DNA of 64,000 bases from Otatea glauca (Eukaryota; Streptophyta; Magnoliopsida; Poales; Poaceae), in NCBI GenBank assembly GCA_036346275.1, contig CM070728.1:20918723-20982722 (forward strand), read 5' to 3'. Of the stretch, positions 58,823 to 64,000 are shown in pieces. The notes below the pieces were generated by a model. It was not told where the DNA came from. It saw only the letters and a program-made list of their open reading frames with translations, and made no database searches. Position 1 is the first letter of the stretch. Every line of letters begins with the position of its first letter. Position numbers and translations under genes: made by a program.

Positions 58823-60172
58823 CTTGCAATTTCAACCTTTAACATACCACACAAAAGAACACTACTTTAAAATTTATGGCCGGCATAATACTTCACATAG
58901 CTAATTCATGCTCTCTTAATTTGTCGTGAATGATTATCTCATCGAAAACTTCCACTTCAAAGCTAAAATTTGCGAGAGAAAATCATCACTATTAATTCAC
59001 GCAGAAAAGAAGCAACTCAAAAACTTTATACTGCAAAACATGATATACACGTATACTATTCACATACACACCTATGTTAATTTACATCTCAGTTATCAAC
59101 AAAACATGTGCAAGCAAACTGTTTTCACACAACAGCCAACTCCACCTCCCTGTCATTTGGGTTCATGTTTTTAAACATATATACATACACACTTTAGGAA
59201 ACTAATACTACTACTCTTTCCTACAACTTAGATTCTCATCATCTAAACACTAACCACCAGAACACTTCAAACTTACAGGGAGAAAAATTCCAGCACAACC
59301 CTTCCCAGATACACTCAAAGTATTAAGCTACTAGGAAGTTTCAATTTCCATCCAACTCTTACTGCTACCAGCACACATGCCTATACACACAGGTTAGCTC
59401 ATATCTTAACTACCACTAAACATGTGCATGCAAATTGTTACAATATGACAGCCACTAGTATATTTTTTCTGGTCTTTGATCCTACTTCCAGAACACATGT
59501 TATACATGGACTAATTCACCCATTAACTAATCTTTCCAGAAACTTGAATTCTCATATTTTCAAAACACATACTTATGTACCATTTAACACTTACTACTAG
59601 CACAACACAAAATGAACTTTCCCATAATATTTCGGCAGCACCTTCCCAGAACCACAGCCATTTCATCACAACACAATATAGCAAGACTATCAAATATTTT
59701 TTTCTCACAAACACACATACAAAGTATTGATCCAATTTCTATACTCAACATCAATTTTAACACTACCCATCATACACATATTACTTGCATACATAGACAT
59801 GGATCACTTTCATACGAAGGTCAGCACCACCTCCTGAAATTTTCGCCCCCATTGCCAAACACCAGAAATTTCAGCACAAGGAACATAGGAGGGACTAAAT
59901 GCACTCTTCCATAAGCACATACACATATTACTAGCTTGTCCACACAAAATTTACTCCACACTTACATTCTTACATATCCTACTCCTAGTTACCAAAATGA
60001 GACTACTTTAGCTAGTAATTTCAGCACTACCTTCATTAATTACAAAGTTCTTGCAACACTTATATTACATCAAAATCACATCTTAGTAATTACATTACCA
60101 ATACATAACCAAAATACTTCTTCCATTCATTACCACATACTACTAGATTTTTCTACACTCCATTCCACTACC
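58823..60172 (-). other. Chromovirus leader between ORF0-like frame and gag
   Basis: AT-rich non-coding DNA (minus strand is the sense strand). Frames here (59612-59914 and 59936-60397, plus strand) are antisense and show only low-complexity residues. Packaging signals and a splice acceptor or ribosome entry region for gag may lie here, but no motif is identifiable by eye. Confidence 0.5.
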
Positions 60173-60922
60173 TCATATTCCCACATTCCTAACCACACAT
60201 CTCCTTCGGCGATACACCCGTGGAGTGCTAGGGCGGTAGGTGCAAATACTATATGGATTGATGCCCTTGTCATTAATGAGCCTAGGGCAACTCCCAATAG
60301 TAGACATCATGGCATTTGCACCCACTCCCGGCGTAGGCACATAGGACATAGGTGGAGGGCGTTGCGCCGCCGGAATCCTCGGAGCCTCACTAGTTAACAC
60401 CGTGCGTGGTAAGGCACGCCTTGCCACACACAATGTCACTCGGGACTCCAAGAATGCCACACGACGCCGAGTCTCAAGCAACTCTTGCGCCAATCACACT
60501 TAGTGGCTATCTAACCTATTAGTAAACTCCACCATGACCTTTAAATTGCCATTACCCACTCCAACGTGATCCCTATACACATTACTCCCTACCAACGGTC
60601 TCCTGTAGGTAGTAATGGTGAGGGCTCAAGTCGTAGCACGTCTTGGGAGTCGTACTATGGCTAGGTATGCCGCTTCATTCATAGAAGCGTCTATCGATGA
60701 CCCACTACCCATATAGCTCCTCTCTCCCTTACTATGGGCCGGCCTAGGAGGAATAAATACACGAGCGGCGTACTCCTTGGTTATTGGGCTCAAATACGCC
60801 TGGAACACCACGTATCTCGGGCACCCCTCAAACTGACAGCTCTCAAGCAAGGACTGCAGCACTCCCATCATACCTGAGTGCTCGGGGACTCTCGACTCGT
60901 GGCAAGGAACAAACCGGGCCAT
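60173..60922 (-). CDS. ORF0-like leader protein upstream of gag, interrupted
   Basis: Read 60922 to 60173. The first part (60922-60626, 98 codons) starts MARFVPCHESRVPEHSGMMG and contains SLLESCQFEGCPRYVVFQAY, LSPITKEYAARVFIPPRP and GSGSSIDASMNEAAYLAIVR. After a short stop-containing stretch the frame 60493-60173 has LLETRRRVAFLESRVTLC and a Pro-rich end. From memory, similar frames occur upstream of gag in some grass gypsy elements and are called ORF0; no function is established. The Cys-rich, structured look and the residue-level conservation I recall argue that it is a real protein. It lies on the sense strand between the primer site and gag. It could be separately spliced or translated from the leader. 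Confidence 0.6.
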
Positions 60923-61108
60923 CTACAAAATACAAGACAAGATAAGCTTATAAACATAATTAGGAAGAGCTAAGGAACTACAAACAAGAAAATTAGCATT
61001 AGGCTAAATTTCATTATTAGTAGTGGACAGAGTTTTGTTTACTTCCAAATTAAGTTTTCACACTTCTAACTAGCGACCATTTCTCCCCAAGGTTCCTACA
61101 ACAAGATG
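60923..61108 (-). other. Chromovirus leader proximal to the primer site
   Basis: About 190 bp between the ORF0-like start and the primer site. No further feature seen. Confidence 0.5.
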
Positions 61109-61120
61109 GCTCGATACCAT
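61109..61120 (-). promoter_or_regulatory. Primer binding site, tRNA-iMet type (chromovirus)
   Basis: Minus-strand TGGTATCGAGCC, four bases from the 5' LTR end. The standard sequence is TGGTATCAGAGC, so CAG reads as CGA here. The same CAG/CGA swap is seen between LARD LTR copies, which suggests a read-level artefact rather than a changed primer. Confidence 0.82.
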
Positions 61121-61124
61121 CTTT

Positions 61125-64000
61125 GTGAGACCCCGCTCGATGAACAGAACCTCCATGTGATTACCGTGCTATTCCACGGATCAAGAGCTAGCACTCACAT
61201 GTTTACAACACTCGTATCAAATTCATACACGCAAACACACAGAAGAACTTACATTACTGTAATAATTATACAAAGTTTAGTACAAAATTAAACCATTTAA
61301 CAGCGGAAACTAAAAGCGGAAACCAAAAGGAAACTAAACTCCAAACAGCCTTGCGGTTGCCCACTAAACCCTCAGGCACTAACTAGGCAACCTAGAAGAG
61401 ACTATCGTCGAAACTCCCGAGACCTGCCTGAAAGAAAGCGTCGTCTGGCAGATCGCAGTCTTCTTCCTCTGAGACAGCAGATGCAAGATTGAGTACATTG
61501 GTACTCAGCAAGACTTATATTGGTTCACAGATGCAAATAAATAATTATGCAGGTTGAGCAAATGACAGGCTATGGTTATGTTGCAGTTGCATGAAAACAT
61601 TAAATAAATAAGCATAATAGATTGCAACAACGCATTTTAATAAAGCAATTGAAAGACAGAATCGTAAGCAAATATTCCAGATTTTCAACCCAGTCTACCC
61701 GACTGCATATAACCCCGGTGTCGATCCTTTGAAACAAAAGATGGTTGGAAAACAGTTTCCAAAAGCCCAACCCATTTTGGAATCACCAAAACTCTAGCAT
61801 TGGGAGGATTTTCCCCAAGTGCCCATTACCGCGGGCGCGGCTAATCGATCAGATTTTTCACTCTGCAGAGGTGTACACTTTACCCACAAGGAATGATCAA
61901 CCTCTTTCGCACAGCGCTTAACACACTTCCTTTGGTGTGTCGGCAAGGAGATCATACAAAGTCGTTACATTATCTAGACATGGCTTTACACCGGCCGGAC
62001 GTTAACCCTCGCCTCAAGACAGAGACACGCACCCAAGCCGTGGATCCACATTTTCACACACACACCACGCCTCTGTCGAGGTAAGGCGACACCGCTGCAT
62101 TGGTATGTAGAAACCCCTACTGACAGACTGACCGGACTGCTGTGCAATCTCCCGCCTTCCATAGATGCAAAGCCAAGTCTAAACAACTTATTAAGCTAAG
62201 ACCGCCCATACAAGCCCTTGTGGTTGCACGAAACATGGTTCTACAACATCCCATTTGCTCGGTCCTTAATCTGACACAGGCGATACTCCACCCTAGCTAC
62301 GTGCAAATCCTTTTGCACAACCGGCTAGCGCCAAATAACCACCCGCGTCAAAACATAGTTTTGTTTGAGGGTTTTTAGCAACTTATCATCAACCAGTTCC
62401 CAAAAGATCATATGACAGTTGAAAAGTGAAAATACCAACGAGAGACTTAAGCAGGAATATTATTATGCTAGCGGTTATACCCAAACATGACATTAAGTAT
62501 GTCTAGCTCAATCTAAGGTTTACAAGGTTCACAAGTCCATACAGTTTGAGACAAACCATAATTTACAGGATTAGCTACAGTTCTAACCCAAAATAGCACT
62601 TTTAGGGGGAATTATCCGGATGCATTGTACATAAGCAAAAAAACATATAGTAGGTGAATTATCAGGTTCAACGTGATCAAGGAGTTGCTTGCCTTGCAAA
62701 TCACTGTCAGGAATAAAATCTGGATCTGCAGAACAGTCTTCTTCTTCTTCGATGATGTCGGTCTCTACTCATTGTAACAAGAAGAAAAAGAGGATATCAA
62801 GAAACTCCAAATGGCAAAAGAAAGCAGACAGATAAGCAGTAAACACAATTTCAATCAAACAGTAAATCGCTATTCAAGAAATATTCAAATTAAACATCGA
62901 GTTATAGATGCTAAAATTATTTTGAAAGAATTGATTGATCATTTGCTTCTTTGGAGAATGCTACACTCAAAGAAAACAGAGCTTCTCTGGTTTTTCTCAA
63001 AATTTCAAGAAGAGAGCACTGAAAAACTATATCATCTAGGGTTATAAACCTAACAAGATTGATGTGCATCAACTACAGAAATTAGAATGTAAGACTTGAA
63101 TTAGCTAGTGAATACTTTAATTATAAAATATAACAACTTCTTTTAGCTTTTAAGGTTTGGATGAAACTTGAAAACTATTGCTGAAAAGGCTTGGTTGAAT
63201 CCTAGACTTAGCTACAAAACTGGCTAAGGAAAGAGGGCTAAATCACATCACTTAAGGTTATTACACTTATGAAAACTAAGCTAACCAAAGCTCTAAAACA
63301 GAATATTTTTCTGAATCTGGCAGAACAAACTTTGTTTATCATTTCTACACTATTCTTCCAAAATTTCTTACTTGGATGAGTTATTTTACCCATAGTTGAA
63401 AAAGCTTGATTGTTTCAATCATTCAGCAAAACATAAAAAGTAGACTTATTCCTTTAACTTGTTTTGCATACAAACCTTAACAAAATGACATTCTCTTCCC
63501 AGAATCTACTAGATTATACTTTGTGAAGTACTTCTATACCATTTTTACATTCTTCCTTATTCATATAATCCATTTTATCATATGTTGAAAAGGGCTATAT
63601 GAACATAAAAACTAACTTATAACCTTTCAATTTTTCATTTTCATTCATTACTAAACTATTCAACATCTTTTATCCATTTTCTTCCTGAAATCAGGGCATG
63701 GTCTTAAAAACATTTTAAAAGTGAATTTGAGTTATTTTGAACTTGTTCATAGCCAATTACATCTATTTTGGTTATAACTAGTATTGTTTTTCTTAATTGA
63801 ACAACTATCACAAATACTTTTCCCTAAGTATTTTCACATGAGCAACTCCCATGATACATACCTAAATAGAATGAACTTTTAAACATTCAAACTTTGGTCC
63901 TATCTTTCATTTACTCAATTTCATTTTTCATGCTTAATATTCATTTTTAAGTAGACATGATATATAATAAGGTATCATGAAAACATTTTGTTTATTTGGA
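61125..64000 (-). repeat. Chromovirus 5' LTR, partial (2.88 kb in window)
   Basis: Matches 49215 onwards of the 3' LTR, with small differences concentrated at CTG/CAG/CG sites (for example GTTCTGATGAAC against GCTCGATGAAC). The TGAGTAC palindrome is at 61490-61507. The promoter half of this LTR lies beyond the window. Confidence 0.92.
61490..61507. repeat. Conserved LTR palindrome (chromovirus 5' LTR)
   Basis: TGAGTAC-ATTG-GTACTCA, identical to 49584-49601. Confidence 0.8.

Larger units (their letters stand above)
49215..64000 (-). mobile_element. Tekay-type Ty3/gypsy chromovirus, coding, runs off right edge
   Basis: Minus-strand element with its 3' LTR at 49215-54179 and its 5' LTR starting at 61125 and leaving the window. 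The internal region is 6,945 bp: primer site, leader with an ORF0-like frame, and one gag-pol frame ending in a chromodomain. The pol order (protease, RT, RNase H, integrase, chromodomain) is that of plant chromoviruses; the very long LTR and gag style favour the Tekay/Del clade. GTTGT at 49210-49214 should be the left target duplication; its partner lies outside the window. Both LTRs look closely alike, so the insertion is young. gag-pol carries frameshifts and a stop. Confidence 0.88.

Noticed and set aside
59612..60397. Plus-strand frames in the chromovirus leader
   Set aside because: Antisense to the element, with Thr/His/Ile-rich low-complexity composition and no domain.
1..64000. CRISPR arrays, prokaryotic operons, phage or plasmid functions
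   Set aside because: No direct repeats with spacers and no prokaryotic genes. Introns, TATA-bearing LTRs and plant transposon families show a plant nuclear genome.

Overview
This window is repetitive plant DNA, most likely from a grass (Poaceae). I recognise no host gene, rRNA, intact tRNA or CRISPR in it. The evidence for a grass is family resemblance only: an Angela/BARE-type Copia solo LTR, Tekay-type Ty3/gypsy chromoviruses with very long LTRs and an ORF0-like leader protein, a CACTA element with a TNP2 gene and a Ulp1-like second gene, and a DUF659-type hAT element. The species cannot be named from this sequence.

Layout, left to right. (1) 1-7.8 kb: a partial LTR on the minus strand, then a solo LTR (990-7634) of the same family that landed in a (CATA)n microsatellite. 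A 5.8-kb hAT element (1717-7495, TSD GTCACCAC) then inserted into that LTR. (2) 7.8-10.6 kb: unassigned DNA around a Copia solo LTR (8320-9681, TSD GCCGG). (3) 10.64-20.47 kb: a CACTA element with decayed TNP2 transposase and Ulp1-like protease genes, both on the minus strand. Palindromic AAGCGGTT clusters lie at both ends and also between the two genes. (4) 20.47-24.7 kb: a second, truncated copy of the hAT element, the adjoining LTR end and the microsatellite, abutting the CACTA right end. (5) 24.7-32.2 kb: three old, partial Tekay-like LTRs (A and B minus, C plus). (6) 32,205-48,387: a complete element with 5.4-kb LTRs, TSD CACGT, a tRNA-iMet primer site and a polypurine tract, but an internal region with no recognisable gene. 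This is a LARD-like non-autonomous element. (7) 48.4-49.2 kb: the rest of LTR C. (8) 49,215 to beyond the right edge: a minus-strand coding Tekay chromovirus with a 4,965-bp LTR, gag-protease-RT-RNase H-integrase-chromodomain, and an ORF0-like reading frame before gag.

How the parts relate. The LARD and the coding chromovirus share the LTR termini, the 3' part of the LTR, the primer-site design and the polypurine-tract context, so the chromovirus family is the likely source of the LARD's enzymes (inference). Differences between repeat copies, and several gene-breaking changes, fall in CG and CAG/CTG contexts. That fits heavy plant DNA methylation, acting either through deamination or through base-calling errors. 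No coding sequence here is uninterrupted along its full expected length.
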